Source: Anaerostipes sp. MSJ-23
Lineage (GTDB): Bacteria > Bacillota > Clostridia > Lachnospirales > Lachnospiraceae
Reading direction: 5' to 3'
Assembly: GCF_018918155.1 (NCBI RefSeq)
Contig: NZ_JAHLPY010000009.1
Span: 23,330 to 87,329 of the forward strand
Length of the DNA stretch: 64,000 nucleotides
Part shown: piece after piece, positions 25,037 to 34,377 of the stretch
Numbering within the stretch: position 1 is the stretch's first letter
Layout: each line of letters starts with the position of its first letter
Translations under genes and position numbers: made by a program
The notes under the pieces: model-generated
What the model was told of the DNA's origin: nothing
The model's input: only the letters and a program-made list of their open reading frames with translations
The model's database searches: none

Positions 25037-26413
25037 TTAATAAATTTTTGATAATAAACAGACGCTTTCTACATGAGAGCTATGACTAAACTGATCGACA
25101 ACGCTGACTTTTTCTACCTGATATCCATTTTCTCCAAGGATTTTCAGATCTCTGGCCAGTGTTGCCGGATCACAGCTGACATAAACAATTCTCTTCGGTG
25201 CCATCTTCACCATCGTATCAAGAAGCTTTGCATCGCATCCCTTTCTTGGAGGATCAACAACAATGACATCTGCATAAACACCATTCTTTTCATATTCTCT
25301 TGGAAGTACTTCTTCTGCTTTTCCTACAAAAAACTTGGCATTATCAAATCCATTCATCTGAGCATTAAATTTTGCATCATCAATCGCTTCTTTTACAATT
25401 TCTACACCATAGACTTCTTTTGCTTTTTGTGCAAGGAACAGAGAAATTGTTCCAATTCCACAATAAAGATCCCATACCGTCTCTTGTCCGTGAAGATTCG
25501 CATACTCCATTGCCTTTTCATAAAGAACTTTTGTCTGTTTTGGATTTACTTGGAAAAAGGATAATGGTCCAATCTGGTATTTTACATCTCCAATGTAGTC
25601 ATAAATATAAGCTGGTCCATAAACTGTCTCTATTTTATTCCCAAGAATCTTATTTGTTTTTTCTTTATTTATATTAACACAAATGCTTGTCATTCCATCA
25701 ATTTCTTTTAAAGAATCAACCAACTGATAAAGATTTCTAAGATCTTTTTTCTTTCCATTGATTACAAGACAAACCATGATCTCTTCGGTCACAAATCCAA
25801 CTCTTGTCATAATATGTCTAACCAACCCATGGTTTGTTTTCTCATCATATGCAGAAATCTTATTTTTCTTCATATAATCTAATACCTTTAACAAAATACT
25901 TTCATTCACTGGATGCTGAATGACGCAATGAGTACAATCAATAATATGATGTGTTCTTCCTGCATAAAAACCTGTAACCAGATTTCCTTCTTTATCTGTT
26001 CCTACTGGAAACTGTGCTTTATTTCTATAATAAAATGGCTCATCCATTCCATAAATTGGTTCCATTTTTTCTTCAATTCCCTGAAGTCCACCAATACGTT
26101 CCAGACAATTCTTTACCTTTTGAAATTTATATTCCAACTGTTTTTTATAAGATAAATGCTGAAGAGTACATCCTCCACAAGCTCTTGCCTTCGGACATTT
26201 TGGTTCTACGCGGTCTTTCGATGGCTCAAGAACCTCCTCTACCCTGGCAAATCCATAATTTTTCTTTGTTTTTATAATTCTGGCACGAACTTTATCTCCG
26301 ATCACTGCATCCTTTAAAAAAAGGGCATAGCCATCAATATGGCCGATGCCCTCTCCTTCATTTCCAATATCATCAATATACAGTTCTACCATTTGATTTT
26401 TTTTAAATTCCAT
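25037..26413 (-). CDS. rlmD: 23S rRNA (uracil-5-)-methyltransferase, RlmD/RumA family
   Basis: The 458-residue SAM enzyme has an N-terminal TRAM domain (residues 1-65), Fe-S cysteines at 73, 79 and 82 with a fourth in DCTHC near 160, the SAM site DLYCGIGTIS, and the catalytic cysteine in YVSCDPATLARDL. It makes 5-methyluridine in 23S rRNA or tRNA; the exact target base is not certain. I use the ATG at 26413, five bases after AGAGG; the frame is open further upstream, but that part overlaps yhaM. It lies 8 bp after yhaM. Confidence 0.9.
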   Translation of the reverse strand: MEFKKNQMVELYIDDIGNEGEGIGHIDGYALFLKDAVIGDKVRARIIKTKKNYGFARVEEVLEPSKDRVEPKCPKARACGGCTLQHLSYKKQLEYKFQKVKNCLERIGGLQGIEEKMEPIYGMDEPFYYRNKAQFPVGTDKEGNLVTGFYAGRTHHIIDCTHCVIQHPVNESILLKVLDYMKKNKISAYDEKTNHGLVRHIMTRVGFVTEEIMVCLVINGKKKDLRNLYQLVDSLKEIDGMTSICVNINKEKTNKILGNKIETVYGPAYIYDYIGDVKYQIGPLSFFQVNPKQTKVLYEKAMEYANLHGQETVWDLYCGIGTISLFLAQKAKEVYGVEIVKEAIDDAKFNAQMNGFDNAKFFVGKAEEVLPREYEKNGVYADVIVVDPPRKGCDAKLLDTMVKMAPKRIVYVSCDPATLARDLKILGENGYQVEKVSVVDQFSHSSHVESVCLLSKIY

Positions 26414-26421
26414 ACTTACCT

Positions 26422-27363
26422 CTAAATTGATGTTTTTCGGATTCTTGTATCTAGAAGACGCTGGAATCCTGACCATTCCTGATCTTCTTTCTGTTTTTCA
26501 ATAATTTCTGCAAATGTTTCCATCCTAGCATCCAGGTTATCTGCCTGACTCAATGCAATGGCTTCCAGAAGTGCTGGTTTCTTTGGAGATCCAAATTCCA
26601 GCTCGCCATGATGTGCCAGCATACAATGCTTCACTTCATTTGCAAGTTTCGGAGGAAAACCTGGAATCTGGCGAATCAAACGATCTAATTTGATAGCTCC
26701 CATCACAATATGTCCAACCAGCTGTCCTTCATCTGTATAATCATTTTCAGGGAAATTTGAGAGTTCTTCCACTTTTCCCATATCATGCCACAATGCACAC
26801 ATAACAATCAAATCACGATTTATCTGTGGATACAAAGCAGCATAACTTTCACATAATTTTGCTACTGATAAACTATGTTCCAGCAAACCACCAATATAAC
26901 CATGATGTACACTTTTGGCTGCTGAATGCACTTTAAATTCTCTTGCAAAATCCTTATCTTCCACAAAGATCATTTCTGCCAGCTTTTTCAGATGCGGTTC
27001 CTTTGTCTTCTGAATCATTGCAAGCAATTCCTCAAACATTCCATCAATGTCTTTCTTCGTGCTTGGCATATAATCAGCCATCTGATATTCACCTTCCTGA
27101 GCTTTTCTAATTTGTTGAATATTTAACTGATTAGATCCCTGGTAACTGGTAACCTGACCTCTTACAAGAATATAATCCATTGCTTCAAAATGTCCAATCG
27201 CATTGGTTAGCTCCCAGACCTTTCCATCGATGACACCTGTCTTATCCTGCAAAGTTAAAGAATAATAAGATTTTCCATATTTTGAAGTTCCTGGAGATTT
27301 TGTCTTGCACAAATAAATCTCGGAAACTCGATCCCCTTCCTGCAGGTCACTAATATATCTCAT
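26422..27363 (-). CDS. yhaM: 3'-5' exoribonuclease YhaM
   Basis: The 313-residue protein combines an N-terminal OB-fold (residues 1-90, nucleic-acid binding) and a C-terminal HD phosphohydrolase domain with GGLLEHSLSVAKL near residue 160, ALWHDMGKVEEL near 192 and MLAHHGELEFGSP near 250. YhaM shortens RNA and single-stranded DNA from the 3' end. It is first in a two-gene unit with the rRNA methyltransferase. Confidence 0.95.
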   Translation of the reverse strand: MRYISDLQEGDRVSEIYLCKTKSPGTSKYGKSYYSLTLQDKTGVIDGKVWELTNAIGHFEAMDYILVRGQVTSYQGSNQLNIQQIRKAQEGEYQMADYMPSTKKDIDGMFEELLAMIQKTKEPHLKKLAEMIFVEDKDFAREFKVHSAAKSVHHGYIGGLLEHSLSVAKLCESYAALYPQINRDLIVMCALWHDMGKVEELSNFPENDYTDEGQLVGHIVMGAIKLDRLIRQIPGFPPKLANEVKHCMLAHHGELEFGSPKKPALLEAIALSQADNLDARMETFAEIIEKQKEDQEWSGFQRLLDTRIRKTSI

Positions 27364-27460
27364 AATATTGCCTCTCTAAACTAAAAAAATTCCTGATAGT
27401 GCTTGTTTACACATACCATTTTATTATGCCATAGTTTATTTGTAAAATCTATATGAAATT

Positions 27461-27544
27461 AAAAAACAACTATGAAACAATGATATAAGTATTTCAGTAT
27501 TGTATAAATTAATGCAAAAATACACTGCCAAATAGTTGTTTTTT
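27461..27544 (-). terminator. Long-loop inverted repeat after ppk
   Basis: AAAAAACAACTAT and ATAGTTGTTTTTT are perfect 13-base complements enclosing 58 bases that can form a further partial stem. On the minus strand the T-run completes a terminator-like structure starting 7 bp past the ppk stop. Confidence 0.5.
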
Positions 27545-27550
27545 CACTTT

Positions 27551-29596
27551 TTATGCGTTTTTATATGCCTGTTCATAGAAGAATTCCTGAGAATTCAATG
27601 GAGTTTCCTGATTTTTTGGGATTTTATAATTACCCTTATTGTCTTCTTCTCTAGCCTTCTGATTATCACTTAACATCGTAATGAACATTTCAATTAACTG
27701 CATTTTGATTTCTGGATCATAGACAGGCGCTGCTACTTCCACTCTTCGTAAGGTATTTCTCGTCATAAAATCTGCAGACGCAATATAAACTCTTTCTCTG
27801 CCCCGACTTCCGAAAATATAAATACGAGAGTGCTCTAAAAATCTTCCGACAATACTTCTTACATGAATATTCTCTGTTTTTCCTTTGACTCCTGGGATCA
27901 AACAACAGATTCCTCGAATAATCATATCAATTTTTACACCTGCACAAGAAGCTTCTATCAATTTTTCCATAATCTTTTTATCTGTTAAAGAATTCATCTT
28001 CAACCCAATATAGGCATCTTCTCCTGATTTTGCATGTGCAATTTCTTCATCAATCATATGAAGAATACGATTTTGCAAACAATGTGGTGCAACAAGCAGA
28101 TGATTAACATTTTCTACGGTTTCTCCCATAGACAGAGATTGGAAAACATCCGCGGCTTCCATTGCAATATCTACATTGGCCGTCATCAATGATAGATCTG
28201 TGTAAAGCCGGCTTGTTTTTTCATTATAATTTCCAGTTCCAATCTGCGTAATATATCCGACATGTCCTTTGATTTTTCTCGTAATCAAGCATAACTTCGA
28301 ATGAACTTTATATCCATCCAATCCATAGATAACACGACAGCCTGCATCTTCTAACAATCTGGACCATTCAATGTTATTTTCTTCATCAAAACGAGCCTTC
28401 AGTTCTACAAGAATTGTAACATCTTTTCCGTTTTCTGCTGCCTCAATCAAAGATTCGACGATTTTGCTCTGTTTGGCAACACGATACAATGTCATTTTAA
28501 TAGAAATGACATCTTTATCATTTGCTGCTTCTTGTAACAGATTTAAAAACGGTTTCATACTTTCATATGGATAAGATAACAGTTTATCTTTCTTTGCAAT
28601 CTGATCTATAATAGATTCTTCATCGTTAAACTGCGGCGATTTTTGAGGAACCCTTCTTTCAAAAAACAGTTCTGATTCTTTTCTTAAAATATCCTGAATA
28701 GAAAAGACAAACGAAAGATCAAGTGGCGTCTGACTCTGGAATACATATTCCGGATCAAGTTCTAAGTATCCACATAAGGTATCTATAATCTCTCCATCCA
28801 TTTCTTTCGAAAGTTCGAGACGTACTGGCGCAAGCTTCTTTCTCTTTTTGATAACTTGCACCATAAAATCACGATAATCAAGATCCTCATCATACATGGC
28901 ATCTGCATCGATATCTGCATTTCTTGTCACACGAATTAAAGATTTTGCCTTTACATGATATCCCTTAAAGATTCTTGGTACATAATGAAGGATCATTTCC
29001 TCTGATAATATATAAGCATCTTTTTCCGGAATTTTGATTAATCTTTGGAATACTTCATTCCCACATGGGATAATCGCAAGTTTTTCTTTTCCATTTTTTG
29101 TTTCTAATACTGCCACAACATACAATTCCTTATTTTTCAAAAAAGGAAATGGCTGTCGTTTTCCAATAATCGTTGGGGAGATTAATGGTGCGATTTCTGT
29201 TTGAAAATAAGCTCTTAAATATTCGCTTTCTTTCTTGGAAATCTTCTGGAATTTTACCAATTTGATACCATAATCTTCGATCTGTTCCATAATTTCTTCA
29301 TAAACAGCATCTTTTCTGCGATTAAGTTTTTGCACCTGAGGCATAATTGCCTCAAGCTGCTCCTTTGGTGTCATTTTTGTTTTATTTTCTTTCATATTTT
29401 TATCAATCAACATCTGATCAATCAAAGACCCGACACGGACCATGAAAAATTCATCCAAATTGCTCTGATAGATCGATGCAAATGTCAATCTTTCACATAA
29501 AGGAACTTCTCGATTTTCTGCTTCTTCCAGTACTCTTTCATTAAATTTCAGCCATGAAAGTTCCCTATTCATAAAAACTTTTTGTTCTATTTTCAT
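27551..29596 (-). CDS. ppk1: Polyphosphate kinase 1
   Basis: The 681-residue enzyme reversibly transfers the terminal ATP phosphate to polyphosphate. It opens with the family motif NRELSWLKFNERVLEEA, and the phospholipase-D-like catalytic core holds the phosphorylated-His candidate in YKVHSKLCLI near residue 431 and a second His in GHVGYI near 445. Length is normal. It is divergent from mutS2 and has a Pho-box-like repeat array directly upstream, so phosphate-starvation control is likely. Confidence 0.97.
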   Translation of the reverse strand: MKIEQKVFMNRELSWLKFNERVLEEAENREVPLCERLTFASIYQSNLDEFFMVRVGSLIDQMLIDKNMKENKTKMTPKEQLEAIMPQVQKLNRRKDAVYEEIMEQIEDYGIKLVKFQKISKKESEYLRAYFQTEIAPLISPTIIGKRQPFPFLKNKELYVVAVLETKNGKEKLAIIPCGNEVFQRLIKIPEKDAYILSEEMILHYVPRIFKGYHVKAKSLIRVTRNADIDADAMYDEDLDYRDFMVQVIKKRKKLAPVRLELSKEMDGEIIDTLCGYLELDPEYVFQSQTPLDLSFVFSIQDILRKESELFFERRVPQKSPQFNDEESIIDQIAKKDKLLSYPYESMKPFLNLLQEAANDKDVISIKMTLYRVAKQSKIVESLIEAAENGKDVTILVELKARFDEENNIEWSRLLEDAGCRVIYGLDGYKVHSKLCLITRKIKGHVGYITQIGTGNYNEKTSRLYTDLSLMTANVDIAMEAADVFQSLSMGETVENVNHLLVAPHCLQNRILHMIDEEIAHAKSGEDAYIGLKMNSLTDKKIMEKLIEASCAGVKIDMIIRGICCLIPGVKGKTENIHVRSIVGRFLEHSRIYIFGSRGRERVYIASADFMTRNTLRRVEVAAPVYDPEIKMQLIEMFITMLSDNQKAREEDNKGNYKIPKNQETPLNSQEFFYEQAYKNA

Positions 29597-29633
29597 TCTT
29601 TATCCTCCAAATATATTTGAGACTCCAATTTTT

Positions 29634-29639
29634 ATTCTA
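29634..29639 (-). promoter_or_regulatory. Candidate -10 element of ppk1
   Basis: TAGAAT on the minus strand lies 9 bp downstream of the nearest Pho-box hexamer, with no good -35. PhoP-activated promoters in Bacillus use this layout. Confidence 0.5.
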
Positions 29640-29648
29640 CTATTTCTT

Positions 29649-29687
29649 TGTTAAGTTCCCCATCGTCTTTTGTTAAGTTCCTGTAAA
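29649..29687 (-). promoter_or_regulatory. Pho-box-like hexamer array upstream of ppk1
   Basis: On the minus strand the order is TTTACA, 5 bp, TTAACA, 5 bp, a degenerate hexamer CGATGG, 5 bp, TTAACA. The 11-bp spacing of TTAACA-like hexamers matches the PhoP-binding pattern known in Bacillus subtilis. Confidence 0.65.
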
Positions 29688-29816
29688 GTCCAACTATATT
29701 TTTACATTTTTCGCCTATTTCCATCCGTTTACACCATAACTGATCTATGTTACACTCATAGTATCTATAATAATGAAGAAATTTTTCATTGTCATTTTAG
29801 AAAAGGAAATAGAAAT

Positions 29817-32225
29817 ATGAATCATAAAGTATTACAAACTCTTGAATTTGATAAAATTATAAATATTTTAACCGGCTATGCCACAACAGAACTTGGAAAA
29901 GAACGATGTGCTGCATTAACACCTATGGAAGATGAATCTTCTATTTTAAATGCACAAGACCAAACACAAGATGCATTAACTCGCATTTACAAACGAGGAA
30001 ATGTGTCTTTTTTAGGTGTCTCCGATTTGAAACCATCTCTGATGAGACTTCGTATGAAAGGAACACTTGGAGCAGGAGAACTTTTGAGAATTGCTGCTCT
30101 TTTGGAAACCGTAAAAAATGCCGTTGATTATGGAGTTCGCCCAGAAGAAGAACTGGAACTTGGCATCGACTCTCTAGATGAAATGTTTGAAAGTTTGATT
30201 CCTCTCCCAGATCTTCTGCATGAAATCCGCCGCTGTATTGTTTCAGAAGAAGAATTTAATGACGACGCTTCTCCAACATTAAAAAGTATCCGCCGTTCCA
30301 TCAGACAGACCAATCAAAAAATTCACACTCAACTGACGGCAATGATCAGTTCTTCTTCCAACCAAGAGAAACTTCAGGATGCTATCGTTACAATGCGAAA
30401 CGGCCGCTACTGTATTCCGGTAAAACAAGAATATAGAAGTTCTTTCCAGGGAATGATCCACGATCAGTCCGCTTCCGGCAATACATTATTTATTGAACCA
30501 ATGGCTGTTGTTACCTTAAACAATGAATTAAAAGAATTGGAAGGAAAAGAACAATCTGAGATTGAACGCATTCTTTCCGTTTTAAGTGAACAGGCTGCTT
30601 TTGGTGTTGATGATTTAGCTCATAATCAGGAAGTTCTGATCTGTCTTGATTTCATTTTTGCAAAAGCGAAATATGCCAAAGATCTAGATGCTTCCAAACC
30701 AATTTTCCGTGAAGACGGAGTGATCAATATCAAACAAGGAAGACATCCTTTGCTTGACCAGAAAAAAGTTGTACCAATTAATGTATCTCTTGGGAAAGAT
30801 TTCTCTATGCTGATCGTCACTGGTCCAAACACTGGTGGTAAAACAGTATCTTTAAAAACGGTTGGTCTTTTAACTTTGATGGGACAATCCGGTCTCCATA
30901 TTCCGGCATTTCAGGGATCTTCTTTAGGTATTTTCCGTGAAGTTTTCGCTGACATTGGAGATGAACAGAGTATTGAACAAAACTTAAGTACCTTCTCCTC
31001 TCATATGACAAATATCGTTTCTATTATCCAGCAAGCACACAAAGACTCTTTGGTGCTTCTAGATGAGCTTTGCGGAGGAACCGATCCAATTGAAGGTGCT
31101 GCTCTGGCGATTTCTATCCTAAATGATCTTCATGACCGTGGAGTTAAGACAATGGCAACCACACATTACAGTGAACTTAAAATGTTTGCACTCTCCACCG
31201 ATGATATTGAAAATGCTTCTTGTGAATTTGATGTAGAAACACTTTCACCAACCTACCGTCTAATGATTGGTATTCCAGGAAAGAGTAATGCGTTTGCCAT
31301 TTCCAAAAAGCTTGGACTCGATAACCATATCATTGAAAACGCATCAGAACAGATTGATGAATCCGTCAAAGATTTTGAGAGCATTCTAGCTGATTTGGAA
31401 CAAAGCAAACAGACAATTGAACAGGAGCAAGAGGAGATCTTTGAATACCGTAAAGAAATCGAATCTCTGCGTAAAAGTCTTAAAAATAAACAAGACAATC
31501 TTACGGAGAAACGCGAAAAAATGCTTCGCGATGCGCGTGAAGAAGCTCATAATATTATTTCTGAGGCAAAAGAAATCGCTGATTCTACGATCCGTGAATA
31601 TAATAAACTAAAGAAACAGAAAAATAATCAGAATGCAAATAAGAAAATGGAGCATATGCGAAGTGATCTGCGCGGACGCATGAATAAATTAGAAAATCAG
31701 ATGGCCTATAAATCCAAAAAGAAGGTCAACAAGCGGCACGATGCTTCTGATTTCCAGATTGGTGATCAAGTTTATGTTTCAAGCCTTTCTCTTGCTGGAA
31801 CAGTTCAGACACTGCCAAATGCCAAAGGAGATCTGTATGTACAAATGGGTATGATGCGTTCCCTTGTAAATATTAAAGATCTTGAAATCACAAAGACTGT
31901 TAAGGAAGTTAAAAAGGAAAATCAACGCAACGAAAGCCGTAATCGCGGACGCACTGCAATCAATAAATCTTCTTCTATCAAGCCAGAAATTAATGTAATG
32001 GGTATGACCGTTGATGAAGCAATCGCACAACTTGATAAATATATTGACGATGCCTGTCTCGCCAATTTAAATCAAATCACCGTTGTCCATGGAAAAGGAA
32101 CCGGTGCTTTAAGAAAGGGACTACACACATACTTTAAACAGCTGAAAAAACAAAAACGAATTTCTGGATATCGTGATGGGGAATACGGTGAAGGTGATCT
32201 TGGTGTTACTGTTGTTATGCTTTAA
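29817..32225 (+). CDS. mutS2: Endonuclease MutS2
   Basis: The 802-residue protein has the MutS core and ATPase (Walker A GPNTGGKT near residue 336, Walker B LVLLDELCGGTDP near 412), a long coiled coil (about 515-640), and a C-terminal Smr nuclease domain (about 725-802, INVMGMTVDEA, VVHGKGTGALR). MutS2 acts in recombination control and on collided ribosomes. I start it at the ATG at 29817, after AAAAGGAAA; 49 upstream codons in frame are non-coding and overlap the ppk1 regulatory array. A DUF3783 gene follows after 18 bp. Confidence 0.96.
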   Translation: MNHKVLQTLEFDKIINILTGYATTELGKERCAALTPMEDESSILNAQDQTQDALTRIYKRGNVSFLGVSDLKPSLMRLRMKGTLGAGELLRIAALLETVKNAVDYGVRPEEELELGIDSLDEMFESLIPLPDLLHEIRRCIVSEEEFNDDASPTLKSIRRSIRQTNQKIHTQLTAMISSSSNQEKLQDAIVTMRNGRYCIPVKQEYRSSFQGMIHDQSASGNTLFIEPMAVVTLNNELKELEGKEQSEIERILSVLSEQAAFGVDDLAHNQEVLICLDFIFAKAKYAKDLDASKPIFREDGVINIKQGRHPLLDQKKVVPINVSLGKDFSMLIVTGPNTGGKTVSLKTVGLLTLMGQSGLHIPAFQGSSLGIFREVFADIGDEQSIEQNLSTFSSHMTNIVSIIQQAHKDSLVLLDELCGGTDPIEGAALAISILNDLHDRGVKTMATTHYSELKMFALSTDDIENASCEFDVETLSPTYRLMIGIPGKSNAFAISKKLGLDNHIIENASEQIDESVKDFESILADLEQSKQTIEQEQEEIFEYRKEIESLRKSLKNKQDNLTEKREKMLRDAREEAHNIISEAKEIADSTIREYNKLKKQKNNQNANKKMEHMRSDLRGRMNKLENQMAYKSKKKVNKRHDASDFQIGDQVYVSSLSLAGTVQTLPNAKGDLYVQMGMMRSLVNIKDLEITKTVKEVKKENQRNESRNRGRTAINKSSSIKPEINVMGMTVDEAIAQLDKYIDDACLANLNQITVVHGKGTGALRKGLHTYFKQLKKQKRISGYRDGEYGEGDLGVTVVML

Positions 32226-32243
32226 AACAGAAAGGAACGTTCA

Positions 32244-32618
32244 ATGAAAAAACAAGTCTTATTATATAATATCAAAGATAAAAAACGTGCACTAAATATC
32301 CGTAAAGTTTTGATGCCATTAAAAGTCCCTGTCAAAATGATATCTTCCAAAGATTTTGCACACCCTATTGGATACCTTGCTGGACAAAAAGAATATCAAC
32401 CATCCAGCCAATCCCCATCCGATTGTCAATTTGATGAAGAGATGATGGTTATGGCAGGCTTTACCAGCTATGACATTGATCAGGTGATTCGTGGATTCCA
32501 TAAAAAAAGAATTAAGGGAATTCCATTAAAAGCAATCTTAACACCACATAATCAAGATTGGAATTCCTACCAGCTCTATCAAAATTTAAAAGAAGAACAT
32601 AAAAAAATGACACAATAA
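32244..32618 (+). CDS. DUF3783 domain protein
   Basis: The 124-residue protein ends with the DUF3783 pattern EEMMVMAGFTSYDIDQVI and IPLKAILTPHNQDWNSYQL. No function is established for the family. It is 18 bp downstream of mutS2 with an AGAAAGGA ribosome site and so is probably cotranscribed with it. No membrane segment or signal is present. Confidence 0.88.
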   Translation: MKKQVLLYNIKDKKRALNIRKVLMPLKVPVKMISSKDFAHPIGYLAGQKEYQPSSQSPSDCQFDEEMMVMAGFTSYDIDQVIRGFHKKRIKGIPLKAILTPHNQDWNSYQLYQNLKEEHKKMTQ

Positions 32619-32633
32619 ATGTGTAGAAATACA

Positions 32634-32662
32634 AAACAGCAGATGATGGGCATCTGCTGTTT
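32634..32662. terminator. Terminator after mutS2-DUF3783
   Basis: AAACAGCAGATG-N5-CATCTGCTGTTT is a perfect 12-bp stem with short T-runs on both sides. Confidence 0.8.
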
Positions 32663-32683
32663 GTTCGTTGTAAGGGGTAATAT

Positions 32684-32709
32684 AAAAAAGTTCTTACTAA
32701 AACTTTTTT
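32684..32709. terminator. Terminator of the pilus operon
   Basis: AAAAAAGTT-N8-AACTTTTTT is a 9-bp A/T-rich stem with T-runs in both directions, about 65 bp past the stop of the last sortase gene. Confidence 0.55.
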
Positions 32710-32774
32710 TATGATCATACTATAGCACCAATAGCGTGACTGAATCGTGACTCATTCCAAAACTAACAATATTT

Positions 32775-33368
32775 TTATTGTTGTATCCATTTGCAACGAA
32801 TAGCCATACGATTTTTTCCTCCATAGGTACAGGTAAATAATGTCATATCCCACTCACCTTTTTTCTTCATGGCTTTTACATCTGTTCCTGGAATCACTTC
32901 CATGTCTATAATTCGATACCAAAAAATATTACCATCCATATCCGTAAACTTAATCTTATTTCCGATATTCAATGTCTTCAAACGACTAAAATGTGCACGA
33001 AAATTATGACCTGCAATAATAATATTCTTCTTATATACGCTTCCACGATAACGGCATGGTGCAATCTTTAATCCAGCATAACTCCACTTGCTTAATACTG
33101 GAAGTTTTAACTTTAAATCCGGTACATAAAGCACTCCAATATAGTCTCTTCCATTGATTGTTTTTACTGGCATTTTCATATCTGGATAAAGTTTATATAA
33201 TGGACTTATTTGTGCTTTTGGAATCTCTGATTCTAACTGATTTAGTACTTCACTGGAAAACTTTTTTGCTCGAGAATCTTCCCATCGATTATAAATGGTC
33301 AATACAAGTGCCGCTGATATCAACAACATTCCGATTACCATCCATATGGTTCCCTTTTTACTTTTCAT
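32775..33368 (-). CDS. Sortase, last gene of the pilus operon
   Basis: The 197-residue transpeptidase has an N-terminal membrane anchor (about residues 8-26), the catalytic His in IIAGHNFRAHF near residue 121, Cys in LFTCTYGG near 176, and Arg in NRMAIRCK near 184. It is shorter than the neighbouring class C enzyme, lacks a C-terminal helix and does not have the class C TLVTCTPYG signature; class A- or D-like is my estimate. It may anchor finished pili to the wall. Its start overlaps the minor pilin gene by 11 bp. Confidence 0.88.
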   Translation of the reverse strand: MKSKKGTIWMVIGMLLISAALVLTIYNRWEDSRAKKFSSEVLNQLESEIPKAQISPLYKLYPDMKMPVKTINGRDYIGVLYVPDLKLKLPVLSKWSYAGLKIAPCRYRGSVYKKNIIIAGHNFRAHFSRLKTLNIGNKIKFTDMDGNIFWYRIIDMEVIPGTDVKAMKKKGEWDMTLFTCTYGGKNRMAIRCKWIQQ

Positions 33369-34362
33369 CTTCGCTATCTCTCCGTCTTACCATTCCAATC
33401 AAAATACATAAAATTCCGCTGACTGTAAGAACCGGTACCGGCCACCATAACTGTCCTGTCTGCGGCAATTTTTTTCTCGTCGTATTCTGACGTTTATACT
33501 CTGCCGTTGTACGGGCTGTTGTTGTTTTTATTCCCCTTGATGTCGTTGTTATTGTATTCGTAGACGTTGTCGGCTTATTTATGTGTTGGTTTTTATAAGT
33601 ATTAGTTATGATAAAAGACGTCCCTTCTTTTGCAACACTGACCGTATAAGCTCCTCTGACTTCTTCTGTCACTTCCCATTCATTCTTTTCGGAAAGATCT
33701 TTCCATGTATGCTGCCAATTATTTTTTTCATTTAATGTAACTTCATCATAGATTTCCCCATCTTTTAAAAGCTGTACAACAATTGTTTTGGGACGATTTT
33801 TTCCATGGCCTTCATCTTTCCATATCTTTGTCACTTGATAATCGCTTTTCTTTTCTATCTCTGGTTTTTTTTCATATTTTGGAACTGCTTTGATTGTATA
33901 TGTAATTTGACCATTTTCATCTCTTGCCGGAATCTCTGCAAAAAATGGCATTGCTGTATAAATATTACCTTTTTTCTTATGTTCTTCTCCGATCACTAAA
34001 TACAAACCCCGTTTCAAGTCAGAAAATGTTAAATTTCCCTGTTTATCGGTTGTTCCGTGACAATAGGAAGCAAGTTGATCTCTGCAAACATAAGCAGCCA
34101 AAGTTTCTGCAGCGTCTCTCATAGCATCTTTATCTTTCCCATTCAATTCTACTTGATACTTGGAAAACTCATCTGTTGTAATATAACTTCCGTTACCTGA
34201 AATATCTGCAACTCTATAAACACGAAATGTTGTATCCGAACATATGTAAGAAATTTGCAAATTTCCTGTTTTCTCTTGTGATATTTCTTGTGCAAATATA
34301 TGAACCGGCATACTTACACAAACAATCAAAAATAGAATTATCATACTTTGTATTTTTTTCAT
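33358..34362 (-). CDS. LPQTG-anchored minor pilin (Cna-B domain)
   Basis: The 334-residue secreted protein has a signal peptide (residues 1-25, ending VHIFAQ), an N-terminal pilin-type domain, a Cna-B-like domain (about 175-260, YQVTKIWKDEG...WEVTEEV), a Thr-rich stalk and the sorting signal LPQTG near residue 300 with helix and charged tail. I start at the ATG at 34362, six bases after GGAG, not four codons earlier. The LPQTG variant differs from LPETG of the other two pilins and may suit a different sortase. Confidence 0.9.
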   Translation of the reverse strand: MKKIQSMIILFLIVCVSMPVHIFAQEISQEKTGNLQISYICSDTTFRVYRVADISGNGSYITTDEFSKYQVELNGKDKDAMRDAAETLAAYVCRDQLASYCHGTTDKQGNLTFSDLKRGLYLVIGEEHKKKGNIYTAMPFFAEIPARDENGQITYTIKAVPKYEKKPEIEKKSDYQVTKIWKDEGHGKNRPKTIVVQLLKDGEIYDEVTLNEKNNWQHTWKDLSEKNEWEVTEEVRGAYTVSVAKEGTSFIITNTYKNQHINKPTTSTNTITTTSRGIKTTTARTTAEYKRQNTTRKKLPQTGQLWWPVPVLTVSGILCILIGMVRRRDSEDEK

Positions 34363-34377
34363 TACATTCTCCATTTT

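Noticed and set aside
29670..29816. 49-codon N-terminal extension of MutS2
   Set aside because: It overlaps the ppk1 Pho-box-like array and has no family similarity; the start at 29817 has a ribosome site.
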